A stretch of 64,000 nt of DNA, from IMG/VR virus record IMGVR_UViG_3300020204_000009, positions 1-64,000 of that record; one strand, written 5' to 3'. Source of the stretch: a virus. This document shows positions 24,067 to 32,858 of the stretch, one piece after another. A program made the translations under genes and the position numbers. A model generated the notes under the pieces. That model had not been told where the DNA came from. It searched no databases and saw nothing but the letters and a program-made list of their open reading frames with translations. The number at the start of each line of letters is the position of its first letter. Position 1 is the first letter of the stretch.

Positions 24067-24830
24067 ACGATATCCTTGTGCCATTGCACTTGAGCCAGTC
24101 TATATTCATATTTGTAAAGATCATCCACCCACAAACATATGACCTTCTTTGCCTGATATTCGTTTGGCAGTGCGAGGTTTGCACAGAAGAATCCAGACCC
24201 GACTGAGAAGAATATACTACAGTGGCGTAATAGCATTATTATTTGTCTGCGGGTATACCTTAAAAGATCATCTACATTCGGATGATTTGGGGCACCCTGG
24301 TTGCTAAGCCACAGAATTTTATGGGTGCAGGCGAATCTATCAACAATCATTTGAATTGCTTCTTGGTCAGCCCAACTCTGAGCAGATTTTGCTACGCATT
24401 CTACGGCGATGGTTGGATGTCCATTCAATAATTGCCCATAATCATGCCCAAATCGCAATTCGTCTTGTGTTGGCAAGAACATTGGCCTCTGTTCGAAATC
24501 CGGTAGCCCTAGTTCTCGTCCAACACATAGTGCTGTGTCGATCAGTGAATGGTTTTGATCATGTTGCTGGTAGGCAGGAAATTTTGCATTTTGAGTGATC
24601 TGATAAATATGCCGATATTTCAGTCTTTCCAGTGCTTCCAGCCCGTGATACATGCTCGGAATGTGGATAATTTCGCCGATCCACGGAACGTTAATAAATG
24701 CGTCTGCACAGTGCGGTGTTACAGCAACAGTGACTTCGCGTCCATGCTTTTCACTTATTGACTTGATGAGTGGAACATTGAATAGGCAATCACCGAAGCC
24801 ATGAGATGATTCAACACCAACAACATTCAT
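24021..24830 (-). CDS. GT9-like glycosyltransferase (269 aa)
   Basis: VGVESSHGFGDCLFNVPLIKSI resembles the GT9 N-terminus, and RRQIIMLLRHCSIFFSVGSGFFCANLALPN the donor side. It is shorter than the GT9-like protein at 22350 and may be a paralogue. AGAGGAGCACGT precedes the ATG at 24830. Confidence 0.7.
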   Translation of the reverse strand: MNVVGVESSHGFGDCLFNVPLIKSISEKHGREVTVAVTPHCADAFINVPWIGEIIHIPSMYHGLEALERLKYRHIYQITQNAKFPAYQQHDQNHSLIDTALCVGRELGLPDFEQRPMFLPTQDELRFGHDYGQLLNGHPTIAVECVAKSAQSWADQEAIQMIVDRFACTHKILWLSNQGAPNHPNVDDLLRYTRRQIIMLLRHCSIFFSVGSGFFCANLALPNEYQAKKVICLWVDDLYKYEYRLAQVQWHKDIVWVHNHQELKKSLES

Positions 24831-24849
24831 ACGTGCTCCTCTTTTGATT

Positions 24850-25530
24850 TTAGTTAGCATGTGCTTCTCTGCGTAGGAATGTTTTGAGATGTGTTATACT
24901 GTGAAATCCGAACGATGTTTCTAATTTATCATGATCGTCCCACGCGGTTTCAATTGCAAATCGCTTTCCGATATCAAGCTTGGGAAATTTAAACCCTTTG
25001 CTAAGAAAATATTGGCGATATATTAAAGAAATGGTTACATCTTCGTTTATTTTCTTGTCGATTTGCAGATCGGAACATTCCTGTAATAATTTAAAACTTC
25101 TCAGAGAGAATCCGCCATTACCAACGATCCCATTCTCTCTACATGGATAACCTCTTAACCATCCATCAAGAGGCCAAGGAGCACCAATATAATCATAGTC
25201 CAAAAATTCATTACTCCATAGGTGTGGGTTGGCTATACATCCGTCCCACTGAAACAGCAAGCAAAATTTCGAGTCGATATGCTTATGTAACTCTTTGATA
25301 CAGAAATTATTATAATCTTGGAGTGAGCCAATTGGATCTATACTAATGAATTGTACTAGGTCGTGCCGAATATGATTTTGCGGCGGGGTCAATATTACGA
25401 TTTTATGAAACTTGAAATAGCGTGCCGCAAATTCAGCGTGACGGATGAGCATTTTAATTGCAAATTCACTGATCCGACCATCAATACCACAATAAGTTAT
25501 GTCTGGCAAATAGGTTGTGTGGTTTAGCAT
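24850..25530 (-). CDS. DUF5672 glycosyltransferase-like protein (226 aa)
   Basis: CLLFQWDGCIANPHLWSNEFLDYDYIGAPW and GNGGFSLRS match the DUF5672 family, found in glycan clusters and predicted to have a GT-A fold. The WDG/DYDYIGAPW block probably binds the nucleotide sugar. It overlaps the GT2 gene at 25524. Confidence 0.8.
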   Translation of the reverse strand: MLNHTTYLPDITYCGIDGRISEFAIKMLIRHAEFAARYFKFHKIVILTPPQNHIRHDLVQFISIDPIGSLQDYNNFCIKELHKHIDSKFCLLFQWDGCIANPHLWSNEFLDYDYIGAPWPLDGWLRGYPCRENGIVGNGGFSLRSFKLLQECSDLQIDKKINEDVTISLIYRQYFLSKGFKFPKLDIGKRFAIETAWDDHDKLETSFGFHSITHLKTFLRREAHAN

Positions 25531-26231
25531 CCACGATATTCTTGTACTTTAGTATGGAATTTTTGCCATTCCTCTGATGTAATTTCGCGTTGCCATAGAT
25601 TCTGACCATTTCTCCAAAGATAGCACGCAAGGAGTTCGTTTATCCAGAGAAATCTCGAATTGGCCTGGTAATAAGACCGCATCCACCATTCCGCATCGCC
25701 TGCGGCTTTAAACGATTCATCAAATAATCCGATTTTATCGTGAACCGACCGCCTCCAGAGTGGGAAATGCCCGACCCCGGCTCTGTCGATGTCTCCAGTG
25801 AAATTCCCAGGTAGACCACCAACAGCATCAACATTGGTTAATTGGTGCCAATTTTGGTTTGGGACATCTGTCGTGTACCAGCTTGGATAGGCGAAATCAT
25901 AGGCCGAATCACTATCCAATTCTGCCATTAGTCTCGCATAACAAGTCGGTGCTACTAGGTCATCGGTGTTAGCGTTTGTAATATATTGGCCTGATGATTG
26001 TTGAATTATATAATTCCACGCTGCATAGACACTAATTCTTTCCTCTAATTTCACATACTTCACTGGATATTGTTGCGGAATATCGTGATCACGCGGGTCT
26101 GGGCTGTTTGCATTGACACACCAAATCTCGCTTTGAGGCAAGACGGTGATTTGCATAAGATTGTCGAGGCGATTCTTTATCCATTCGCCGGAATTATACA
26201 GCGACACCATTATGACGAGTTTGGGGTGCAT
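25524..26231 (-). CDS. GT2 glycosyltransferase (235 aa)
   Basis: LVIMVSLYNSGEWIKNRLDNL, WCVNANSPDPRD and YITNANTDDLVAP follow the GT2 pattern, and GDAEWWMRSYYQA is a typical acceptor-side end. The ATG at 26231 lies one base after the previous stop; a longer open frame upstream overlaps that gene and is rejected. Confidence 0.8.
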   Translation of the reverse strand: MHPKLVIMVSLYNSGEWIKNRLDNLMQITVLPQSEIWCVNANSPDPRDHDIPQQYPVKYVKLEERISVYAAWNYIIQQSSGQYITNANTDDLVAPTCYARLMAELDSDSAYDFAYPSWYTTDVPNQNWHQLTNVDAVGGLPGNFTGDIDRAGVGHFPLWRRSVHDKIGLFDESFKAAGDAEWWMRSYYQANSRFLWINELLACYLWRNGQNLWQREITSEEWQKFHTKVQEYRGC

Positions 26232-26232
26232 G

Positions 26233-26616
26233 CTATCGGTATTCCGTGTACGACTTCTCCTCGACGATATTCGAGTGAAGTAGGTCGTTGATTTGTCTTT
26301 TGATCTTCGATCTCTCATCGTTGTTCAGATATACTCCACGTGCGAATTGCACGAACTCATCTGAAAAATCTTTTCGCCTTTCACAATCCCTGATGCCATC
26401 TTCAATATCCCAGATGGTCTCGTTTATAATCTTCAATTGTGCCCGCAATTGAATCAACTCATCTGACATCAGCAATGTAGCATATTTGGCCGATAGCAAT
26501 TCTAATTCCGTCTGAACATTTTTCAGTTTCGCGGGGTCAGATATACGCTCTGCCTTTATTGCCAGGATAGTCAATTTATCGACGAGTTCGCCATACGAGA
26601 CTGGAGCGTCAATCAT
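26233..26616 (-). CDS. DUF6165 family protein (127 aa)
   Basis: [27 protein letters not shown] followed by [16 protein letters not shown] and [19 protein letters not shown] fits DUF6165, a helical family found next to glycosyltransferases. The function is unknown. Its ATG overlaps the stop of the fucose-synthase-like gene (ATGA). Confidence 0.85.
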   Translation of the reverse strand: MIDAPVSYGELVDKLTILAIKAERISDPAKLKNVQTELELLSAKYATLLMSDELIQLRAQLKIINETIWDIEDGIRDCERRKDFSDEFVQFARGVYLNNDERSKIKRQINDLLHSNIVEEKSYTEYR

Positions 26617-27536
26617 TTGTCATACCAATCTATAGTTTTTAGGAGGCCGCTTTCAAGTGATGTTTTGGCTTTAAAACCAAATAATGCTTCTGCACGAGTG
26701 GTGTCTAGGCACCGGCGTGGCTGTCCGTCTGGGTAATTCGAATCCCAAATAATCTTGCCATTGAATTTTGTGCGTTTGGCGATCATTTCGACGAGGGCTT
26801 TAATTGAGATTTCTGATTGTGTTCCCAGATTCACTGGTTCGTTGCCGTCATACAATTCAGTGGCAGCAACAATGCCTTCAGCGGCATCTTCGACATAGAG
26901 AAATTCACGAGTCGCAGAACCGGTCCCCCAACAAGTGATCGATGGTGCCTTGGCGTCACGGGCTTCGATGCATTTTTTGATTAATGCTGGGATCACATGA
27001 GACGAATTGGGGTTGAAATTGTCTTTCGGTCCGTACAGGTTGACGGGTAGCAGATAAATGCTGTTGAATCCGAATTCTTGTCGGTATGCTTGCGATTGGA
27101 CTAACATCATTTTCTTAGCTAACCCGTATGGTGCGTTTGTTTCCTCTGGATATCCGTTCCAAAGATCCTCTTCCTTGAAGGGAACCGGTGTGTGCTTGGG
27201 ATATGCGCAAATAGTACCGATTGCGACGAATTTCTCAATTGCTCGCCGTTTAGCGTGCTCCATCAGTAGAGCACCCATCATCAGATTCTTATAATAGAAT
27301 GTGCCTGGCTTTTCTCGATTGATTCCGATGCCGCCCACAACGGCGGCTAGGTGGATCACGATTTCTGGTTTGAAGTCATCGTACATTCTTTCAACGTCGG
27401 CTTCTTGAGTCAGGTCGTAATTCGAAGACCTGATTACGATTGGGGATACGCCTTTTAGCTGCAACAAATCGCAAACATGTGATCCGAGGAATCCTGCTCC
27501 ACCGGTAACTGCTATTCGTTTTCCGGCAAGATTCAT
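26613..27536 (-). CDS. GDP-L-fucose synthase-like epimerase/reductase (307 aa)
   Basis: The Rossmann motif [10 protein letters not shown] (11-20), [19 protein letters not shown] (67-85) and the catalytic Y137-GLA-K141 match GDP-4-keto-6-deoxymannose epimerase-reductases (Fcl/WcaG). It would make GDP-L-fucose or a related 6-deoxysugar for the glycosyltransferases downstream. The partner GDP-mannose 4,6-dehydratase is not in the window, so the substrate may come from the host. TATAAATA lies 40 bases upstream. Confidence 0.85.
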   Translation of the reverse strand: MNLAGKRIAVTGGAGFLGSHVCDLLQLKGVSPIVIRSSNYDLTQEADVERMYDDFKPEIVIHLAAVVGGIGINREKPGTFYYKNLMMGALLMEHAKRRAIEKFVAIGTICAYPKHTPVPFKEEDLWNGYPEETNAPYGLAKKMMLVQSQAYRQEFGFNSIYLLPVNLYGPKDNFNPNSSHVIPALIKKCIEARDAKAPSITCWGTGSATREFLYVEDAAEGIVAATELYDGNEPVNLGTQSEISIKALVEMIAKRTKFNGKIIWDSNYPDGQPRRCLDTTRAEALFGFKAKTSLESGLLKTIDWYDK

Positions 27537-27575
27537 GTGCGTCCCTCCGAGAATATAATTGTCCGCGATTGTGAT

Positions 27576-27583
27576 TATTTATA
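27576..27583 (-). promoter_or_regulatory. TATAAATA, T4-late-type promoter candidate
   Basis: On the minus strand TATAAATA lies 40 bases before the first gene of the glycan cluster, the spacing expected for a T4-type late promoter. Close variants GATAAATA occur upstream of 7530, 42313 and 56106. A gp55-like protein is suspected at 45.5 kb. Eight-base motifs are common in AT-rich DNA, so this is tentative. Confidence 0.35.
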
Positions 27584-27678
27584 TACGGTTTTTCCTTGCG
27601 TTGCTTTTGGCTATTGTTGAACGAGAGGCCCGAAGGCCGATATGACATAAACGAGTGCCACGGAAGCGAAAGGAGAGC

Positions 27679-27978
27679 CTACGACAGGCCATCGAGACGG
27701 TCTTGAAGATCGTCGCGTTCTCTTTTGGTAGCTTCCAAATCGAATTCGATATATTTCAAATCCACTCCAAGGGTGGTCAATTCGTCTTTGACTTTAGCCC
27801 AAAATTTCACTACCTGCTGGTTTTGTTTGTCAATCGCGGCCAGTAAATGATTGAATTGGTCAGATATAGAGGTACGCATCCCTGGAGGTAATTCGTTGAT
27901 CATCAGCCAGAGTATATGGATATGATATGCGGGATCGTCTAGATCGTCATGTTCGCTGTGGCTGCTTTGGCTGTCCAT
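27679..27978 (-). CDS. Hypothetical coiled-coil protein (99 aa)
   Basis: The start [15 protein letters not shown] lies in the end of csrA (32-base overlap), so translation is probably coupled. The C-terminal half ([18 protein letters not shown]) is a coiled coil. It may be a partner or antagonist of CsrA, a guess from position only. Confidence 0.6.
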   Translation of the reverse strand: MDSQSSHSEHDDLDDPAYHIHILWLMINELPPGMRTSISDQFNHLLAAIDKQNQQVVKFWAKVKDELTTLGVDLKYIEFDLEATKRERDDLQDRLDGLS

Positions 27979-28138
27979 TTTTGATTGCGTTGAATACCTC
28001 TTGACGATGGACCGATACATCTCTCGGTGCTTCGACACCGATACGCACCTTGTCTCCCCGGATATCAACGATCGTTATCGTGACTGTGCCGTTACCGATA
28101 ACGATCGATTCATTTTTCATGCGACTTAGTACTAACAT
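27947..28138 (-). CDS. csrA: CsrA-type RNA-binding regulator (63 aa)
   Basis: [17 protein letters not shown], the core [10 protein letters not shown] (31-40) and the RNA-contacting VHRQEV (43-48) match CsrA/RsmA. Length is typical at 61-65. The dimer binds GGA-containing hairpins in mRNA leaders and changes translation or stability. A phage copy could retune host metabolism or time phage gene expression. Leaders in this window with AGGA motifs (for example before 1760) are possible targets, by inference. Confidence 0.93.
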   Translation of the reverse strand: MLVLSRMKNESIVIGNGTVTITIVDIRGDKVRIGVEAPRDVSVHRQEVFNAIKNGQPKQPQRT

Positions 28139-28244
28139 ATCTGTCCATCCTTGAGTAGGGTGAAAAACGCTGACGCCGGATCAACACGTCTTGACCCGGC
28201 GTCAGGCAATCTGGCATTCCGAATGTCGTGACCGGGAAGCACGA

Positions 28245-29018
28245 TTATTTCCTGCGTTGCTCGTAGCCGTCTTTCTGAAGCTTGGCACGAGCTTTTTCGA
28301 GATCGGCCACGGCGAACCACGGCTTCTCTTTCTTCGCACCCTTGACCGCCCGATCGTGAAGAAATTCTTCGATGGGAAGCTGTTCGGAACTCTTGCCGAG
28401 CGTGCCGTTGTAGGTATTGAAGCAGAACTTCCGGGGGTGGGTACCGGTGAATAAGATGGTATGGGCTTGGACATTGATTCGCTCGTGGTCGAATTTGATG
28501 TCCTTTCGGGTCCAAAGTTCGCAATGGTCGGATGCCGCAAGTGCGTCCAGATCCACTGTGATCGGCTGACGGGCGACCTTCGGTGCCTTCTCAGCCTTGG
28601 GTTTCTCGTCGGCTGCGGGTTTTTCTTTCTTTTCCTTTTCAGCCTTCTTCTCAACAGCTTCTGCCATGGGTTTAACTCCTAACCAGTAAAGCTTGAACTG
28701 ACCGTGTGACGGACACGTCAGATGTCCACTGACCGCAGTGACCATCTCGACATAGTTACAATTTGGACAAACTGCACGGTACTTGCCTCCAGACTCAATT
28801 ACCACTGCTTGTCCGCCGACGTTGACCGGAATGATTCGACGGAATTGGACCTTGACCTGCCGGGTCGTGCCCTTCTCTTTAAGGGTCACGTGACCCTTTC
28901 GATCGCTTCTTTCCGAATCAACTTCGTAGACCTCCTGCGAGATTCTACCATCAGAGCACAAAATACGTACTTCTGAATTCGGTTGAAAAGTAACTCGTCC
29001 ACCGGTGTTAACAATCAT
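28245..29018 (-). CDS. Zinc-ribbon protein with basic linker (257 aa)
   Basis: AAGGAGCACGAACC before ATG at 29018 decides the start. Residues 1-80 are beta-rich. CPNC near residue 85 and LTCPSH near 100 form a possible zinc ribbon. A Lys/Glu/Pro/Ala linker (120-155) leads to a C-terminal domain with RKFCFNTYNGTLG. The layout could suit a nucleic-acid-binding protein. Function unknown. Confidence 0.65.
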   Translation of the reverse strand: MIVNTGGRVTFQPNSEVRILCSDGRISQEVYEVDSERSDRKGHVTLKEKGTTRQVKVQFRRIIPVNVGGQAVVIESGGKYRAVCPNCNYVEMVTAVSGHLTCPSHGQFKLYWLGVKPMAEAVEKKAEKEKKEKPAADEKPKAEKAPKVARQPITVDLDALAASDHCELWTRKDIKFDHERINVQAHTILFTGTHPRKFCFNTYNGTLGKSSEQLPIEEFLHDRAVKGAKKEKPWFAVADLEKARAKLQKDGYEQRRK

Positions 29019-29100
29019 TGGTTCGTGCTCCTTGGAGATGTGATATTCGACAATCTCATGTGGCACGTGTTCCAATGTCCGTTAACCCAAGAGGACTAAT

Positions 29101-29139
29101 TTGTCACGAATTACAATACATGCGATGAACTCGTGACAA
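29101..29139. terminator. 9-bp inverted repeat between minus-strand genes
   Basis: TTGTCACGA and TCGTGACAA flank a 21-base loop, just after the stop of 29143-29406 and before the zinc-ribbon gene. It may attenuate transcription or bind a regulator as an operator-like palindrome. Confidence 0.4.
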
Positions 29140-29142
29140 TTG

Positions 29143-29406
29143 TTATTCATCGGAAAGCCGCAGGCCCTCCCTTAAGGCGGGATCGAAACGGTGCTGAAGC
29201 ACAACGTCGGTCTTCTCAATATTGGGCATCCCTTTCTGCAAGCGACTCAGTGCCGCTTCCAGTTGATCCTGAATTACGGCCAATTCAGTGCTGCTCAATA
29301 CCCCATGGCTCAATAATTCGACGACCATGCATGTTCGAGCATACCCACCGGTTTGCTGTACTGATCGATAATTTGGGGGGAATCCAGGGTATGGTAATTT
29401 ACTCAT
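29143..29406 (-). CDS. Small hypothetical protein (87 aa)
   Basis: MSKLPYPGFPPNYRSVQQ begins a small protein with a helical middle (MVVELLSHGVLS). Its ATG overlaps the HNH gene stop by 8 bases, after TGGAGATGCTG. It is probably co-translated with the nuclease. No family recognised. Confidence 0.6.
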   Translation of the reverse strand: MSKLPYPGFPPNYRSVQQTGGYARTCMVVELLSHGVLSSTELAVIQDQLEAALSRLQKGMPNIEKTDVVLQHRFDPALREGLRLSDE

Positions 29407-29797
29407 CAGCATCTCCACTGTGTCCGGTCAATCTCCGAACATATTCCTTGATGATATTACCACCACGTTTAGAGAATAGCTGCCCCAAAAGCTTGAGATA
29501 ACGTTCTTCTGTGATAATCCCCAACGTGAACATGCCAATCAAGTCATGATTTTTCTTACGTTGTTTGCATGCTTTGCAGACCGGAACTACATTGGCTGGA
29601 ATATTTGGAGCATGATCTTTAAGGGGGAACGGGTGATCTAACGTATCTGGGTCGTTGCATTGGCAATACGCACATTTGTTCTCTTGCTCGGCAAGGATCT
29701 CGACGATGTCCTGAATCTCAAGATCGCTGTAAATATCTTGTCGCTTAGCACGATAACGTGCTTGGCGAATCCAACTGCTGATTGTCTTATTATCCAT
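29399..29797 (-). CDS. HNH endonuclease (132 aa)
   Basis: CAYCQCNDPDTLDHPFPL, IPANVVPVCKACKQRKKNHDL and the four cysteines form a Cys4-type HNH fold. The conventional HNH first His is in LDHP. The start MDNKTISSW is preceded by TTGGAGTTCCTC. It may be a homing nuclease, a restriction-like enzyme or a packaging nuclease; the small neighbour could be a partner. Confidence 0.85.
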   Translation of the reverse strand: MDNKTISSWIRQARYRAKRQDIYSDLEIQDIVEILAEQENKCAYCQCNDPDTLDHPFPLKDHAPNIPANVVPVCKACKQRKKNHDLIGMFTLGIITEERYLKLLGQLFSKRGGNIIKEYVRRLTGHSGDADE

Positions 29798-29838
29798 GAG
29801 GAACTCCAATTGCGGAGTAAAAACGACAACGGATTCAG

Positions 29839-30837
29839 ATGATTGAGACAACTGAAATTTTCGCGGCGTCGTTTAATCATTGTTCCACCGTCTGTCCACA
29901 CCAAAATGGTGCCCTAATCGCGTGGTACTCTGGAATTAGCGAGTGTCACGACGATCAAAGCGTACATCTTATATTTATTGGTCAAAATGGCTCCTCCGAT
30001 ATTGTACGGATTGGTGATAAAACTGGAAATCCGGTCCTTTGGAGATCCGGAGACGACATATTTATATTGTGGTCGCGATTTGAAGACGATGGAGAAATTG
30101 TAAGATTGGCCGATAGGTGGAAATATTGTAGTTTATGGGTACAAAAAATCGAGATTGAAGACAAACCAGTATTGGTGGGAAAGCCTGAATGCATTGTCGG
30201 TAGTAATCATAATTTATTAGGCAGATGCCCGGTATTACATCGTAATAATCAAATCTTATTACCATTATATGATGAAGTTGAGGGTACATGTGTCATATTA
30301 GATGGGACACGATTTACCGAACTATCAAGATTTGGTTCTGGACTGATTCAGCCAACGTTATGGACGAAATATAATAAGTTACACGCATTAAGCCGTAATT
30401 TCAGAACCCGCAAAATAAGAGCGCAGCATATTCAATCGAGCGATGGCAAGAATTGGTTTCCATCCACCGATACAGAAATATTCAATGTAAACAATTCTTT
30501 GTGCGTTGTAAATGTGAGAAACTCAGAGGCAATTGTCTGGAATGATACCACTTCACGGTATCGAGACAAGCTGACATTGGGACTATTGAAGAATTACGGC
30601 TGTTTAGAGGCTATACCGGTTAGCGTGCTTGGCCCTAAATATGGGTCATATCCATTTTGTGCAGTAAGTGATGACCGATTACATATAACGTTCACCAATG
30701 TTCGCAAAAGGATCGAATATCATGTCTGGAAATGGGAAGATGTCACAGAAGCCTGTCGAAGAAATCTCGTTAGAGCTTCCGCCGACAGACGCAATCACGC
30801 ACATTCCAGATCAAAAGCAGACGCCGAAATTCTTTGA
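29839..30837 (+). CDS. Sialidase/BNR-like beta-propeller protein (332 aa)
   Basis: The repeated blade pattern (CPHQNGALIAWYSG, GRCPVLHRNNQILLPLYDE, GLIQPTLWTKYNKLHALSRNF) fits the BNR_2/exo-sialidase-like family. The Asp-box SxDxGxxW appears degenerate as SSDGKNW. It could hydrolyse or bind a sugar on the host surface or on the phage glycan. The last 25 residues are unlike the fold and overlap another frame. No signal peptide is seen. Confidence 0.65.
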   Translation: MIETTEIFAASFNHCSTVCPHQNGALIAWYSGISECHDDQSVHLIFIGQNGSSDIVRIGDKTGNPVLWRSGDDIFILWSRFEDDGEIVRLADRWKYCSLWVQKIEIEDKPVLVGKPECIVGSNHNLLGRCPVLHRNNQILLPLYDEVEGTCVILDGTRFTELSRFGSGLIQPTLWTKYNKLHALSRNFRTRKIRAQHIQSSDGKNWFPSTDTEIFNVNNSLCVVNVRNSEAIVWNDTTSRYRDKLTLGLLKNYGCLEAIPVSVLGPKYGSYPFCAVSDDRLHITFTNVRKRIEYHVWKWEDVTEACRRNLVRASADRRNHAHSRSKADAEIL

Positions 30838-30946
30838 AGACACGGTTGATTATCATGTTTTCGAATCGTCTGACGAATATCCATCATCTGGACCCTCTTC
30901 TGGACCTTCTGCGGAAGACACACTCTCAGAAGATAAACCTTCCTGA
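30722..30946 (+). CDS. Possible acidic small protein (74 aa)
   Basis: MSGNGKMSQKPVEEISLELPP starts within the tail of the sialidase-like gene and gives an acidic, Ser/Pro-rich peptide ending in TGA. It overlaps the converging gene at 30853. It looks more protein-like than the sialidase tail in the shared stretch, but could be antisense shadow, so confidence is low. Confidence 0.3.
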   Translation: MSGNGKMSQKPVEEISLELPPTDAITHIPDQKQTPKFFEDTVDYHVFESSDEYPSSGPSSGPSAEDTLSEDKPS

Positions 30947-31284
30947 AGTTGGTCTATAGCGTCTCCGAAATCTAACTGCTGACTATCAGCAACTTCTCCG
31001 TCCACGATGGTCGGATCTATTGCAATTGTGTGTAATTCTGGGCTGATCGCAGAAATGACTTGAAGCATGTCACATGCTTTTCGCGGACTATCGCAAATTT
31101 GAGTTAGCAAGTGTCGTCGGTCGCCGAATTCTCGCAATTTCACTTCCATAAATTTGGCGAATTTCAATGATAATTCTGCATCGTAAAATATTGGCATTGT
31201 TGGAATACCATGATTCTCGTAACTAAAGAGTTTTTTAGTCACTGAGAATTCGCCGTAAGACAGCACGATTATTGGCAGTTTCAT
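30853..31284 (-). CDS. Hypothetical protein with acidic tail (143 aa)
   Basis: MKLPIIVLSYGEFSVTKKLF begins a compact N-terminal domain, and the last 40 residues are very acidic (GLSSESVSSAEGPEEGPDD). The ATG at 31284 is preferred to one 12 codons upstream because the extra residues are not conserved-looking. No family recognised. Confidence 0.6.
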   Translation of the reverse strand: MKLPIIVLSYGEFSVTKKLFSYENHGIPTMPIFYDAELSLKFAKFMEVKLREFGDRRHLLTQICDSPRKACDMLQVISAISPELHTIAIDPTIVDGEVADSQQLDFGDAIDQLQEGLSSESVSSAEGPEEGPDDGYSSDDSKT

Positions 31285-31306
31285 GATTCGTATCCAAAAA
31301 TAGTGT

Positions 31307-32647
31307 ATGAAGCTCCACACTATACATACCGACTCGTGCTCCAGACTACCGGCAGAGTTACGTACTCTTTTGAGGGAAGCCGTATCTCCGGCATCATTCG
31401 ATTCTATCGATTTATCGGCACGTACGACGGCCTATCCATATTCATTATACTTCATCGATGCTGTAATCAAATCGCAAGTTTTAGGTGAAGCTGGTTCCAA
31501 CCGTCTAGGATCATTATTAGGAGCCGGATTATCGAAGTTGCAATCGATGACAACTCCGAATATTTCCAATGATACTGCGCCAATGTTGGCGATAATGGCA
31601 CCCCAATCAAGCGTTGACTCTGTTCGACAACTGGTGGCAAACGCCGCACGTGTACCTAATATCCTCGACGACCAGAACTGGTTGTCTGAATTTTTTGCTG
31701 CCTTTGGGATTGATGATCCACAAGATCAAGATAATATTATCAACCAATTAGAGGCTGACGCTGGTGTAACGCCGAATGAACCCCAACCAGCACGACCAAC
31801 CGCTACACAACCAGCGGCAGCACAACCAGCGGCAGCACAACCAGCGGCAGCACAACCAGCGGCTACACAACCAGCGGCAGCACAACCAGCCGGGCTGCAG
31901 CAATTAAGTGGTGCAATAGGAGCCGAGAAAACTGCGACACAAAATTCTATTAATAATATTAAGGCAACATTGGATTTAATTGCCACAAATCGTGTCAATG
32001 CTCAACAAGAACTCGCGAAAATAAACGCCAAAATCAAAGCACTTATGGCACGGATGGCTACACAGACACCACCTTCTGTAGCTACCGCGACCGAATCAAT
32101 ATTGAATCATATCGCTGGGCAACTGTTCGATGAATCGGTGGTGCAGCGAAATCTCTACGTCATAATTCCAGAATCATTGCGGCAATTCGGGCAAGCTCAT
32201 GGCGTTACTGTTGTCATAACAGAAGCCAATTGGGGACAGTTGGGCCAAAAAATCGGCGGTTTCTTCAAGAAGATCCCCGGCATGGTCGGCAATGCGATTC
32301 GCGGTGGAGCGAGTGCTCTCAGAGGTATGCGGCATCTCGCAGCGAATCCACAATATTCGACTCGAAAATTGGGCCAATGGCAATCTCAAAGCGACAGTAC
32401 ACGCCTCGCGAAATATGCGGTTCAATTGGCAGTTGACCATATCCAACAGAAATTCACAACAACGTTACAGCAAGCTGGTTTAGATCCAGCAGAGACGTTG
32501 GCATTATATCCACAATGGCAGAAATTGAAACAGCAAAACGACGCATCTCCACAATTCGTTGAGATGAGTCAAAAATTGGATGCTGCATATAAACTATTTA
32601 ATCGGGATCAATCGCCATTTTTAAATTGGACTACCCAAGAAGTCTGA
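31307..32647 (+). CDS. Protein with Ala/Gln/Pro repeat linker (446 aa)
   Basis: Residues 160-197 repeat the unit QPAAA or QPAAT about seven times. Before it is an Asn/Asp-rich helix domain; after it a helical region (about 208-245), a glycine-rich amphipathic stretch (GGFFKKIPGMVGNAIRGGASALRGM) and a long C-terminal helix rich in Gln. The linker and amphipathic region suggest a virion or membrane-contacting protein. In-frame codons continue after its TGA (see 32711). Confidence 0.6.
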   Translation: MKLHTIHTDSCSRLPAELRTLLREAVSPASFDSIDLSARTTAYPYSLYFIDAVIKSQVLGEAGSNRLGSLLGAGLSKLQSMTTPNISNDTAPMLAIMAPQSSVDSVRQLVANAARVPNILDDQNWLSEFFAAFGIDDPQDQDNIINQLEADAGVTPNEPQPARPTATQPAAAQPAAAQPAAAQPAATQPAAAQPAGLQQLSGAIGAEKTATQNSINNIKATLDLIATNRVNAQQELAKINAKIKALMARMATQTPPSVATATESILNHIAGQLFDESVVQRNLYVIIPESLRQFGQAHGVTVVITEANWGQLGQKIGGFFKKIPGMVGNAIRGGASALRGMRHLAANPQYSTRKLGQWQSQSDSTRLAKYAVQLAVDHIQQKFTTTLQQAGLDPAETLALYPQWQKLKQQNDASPQFVEMSQKLDAAYKLFNRDQSPFLNWTTQEV

Positions 32648-32710
32648 ATCTTCACAGCCACAGCAATCTGAATAGAGCCGTCTAAGGATTTTCATCACAG
32701 TAATGGGGCA

Positions 32711-32851
32711 TTGATCGTTTTTACTGCTAGATCGACTGTAGCATCTACGAATGTTACAAAGGCTATTGGATTCGATGAAAATAAGGAGCCAACGGTGTTA
32801 TTTTATACGCAATCTGATTTGGCTGCAATGAGCCAACAGAGTGTCTTATAA
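32711..32851 (+). CDS. Possible small ORF in the gap (46 codons, TTG start)
   Basis: The frame TTG-ATC-GTT gives MIVFTARSTVASTNVTKAIGF and runs to TAA at 32851, with coding-like residues. It is in the same frame as the preceding gene after two TGAs, so it may be a lost C-terminal segment. No ATG and no strong site are present. Confidence 0.25.
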   Translation: MIVFTARSTVASTNVTKAIGFDENKEPTVLFYTQSDLAAMSQQSVL

Positions 32852-32858
32852 GAGATTA

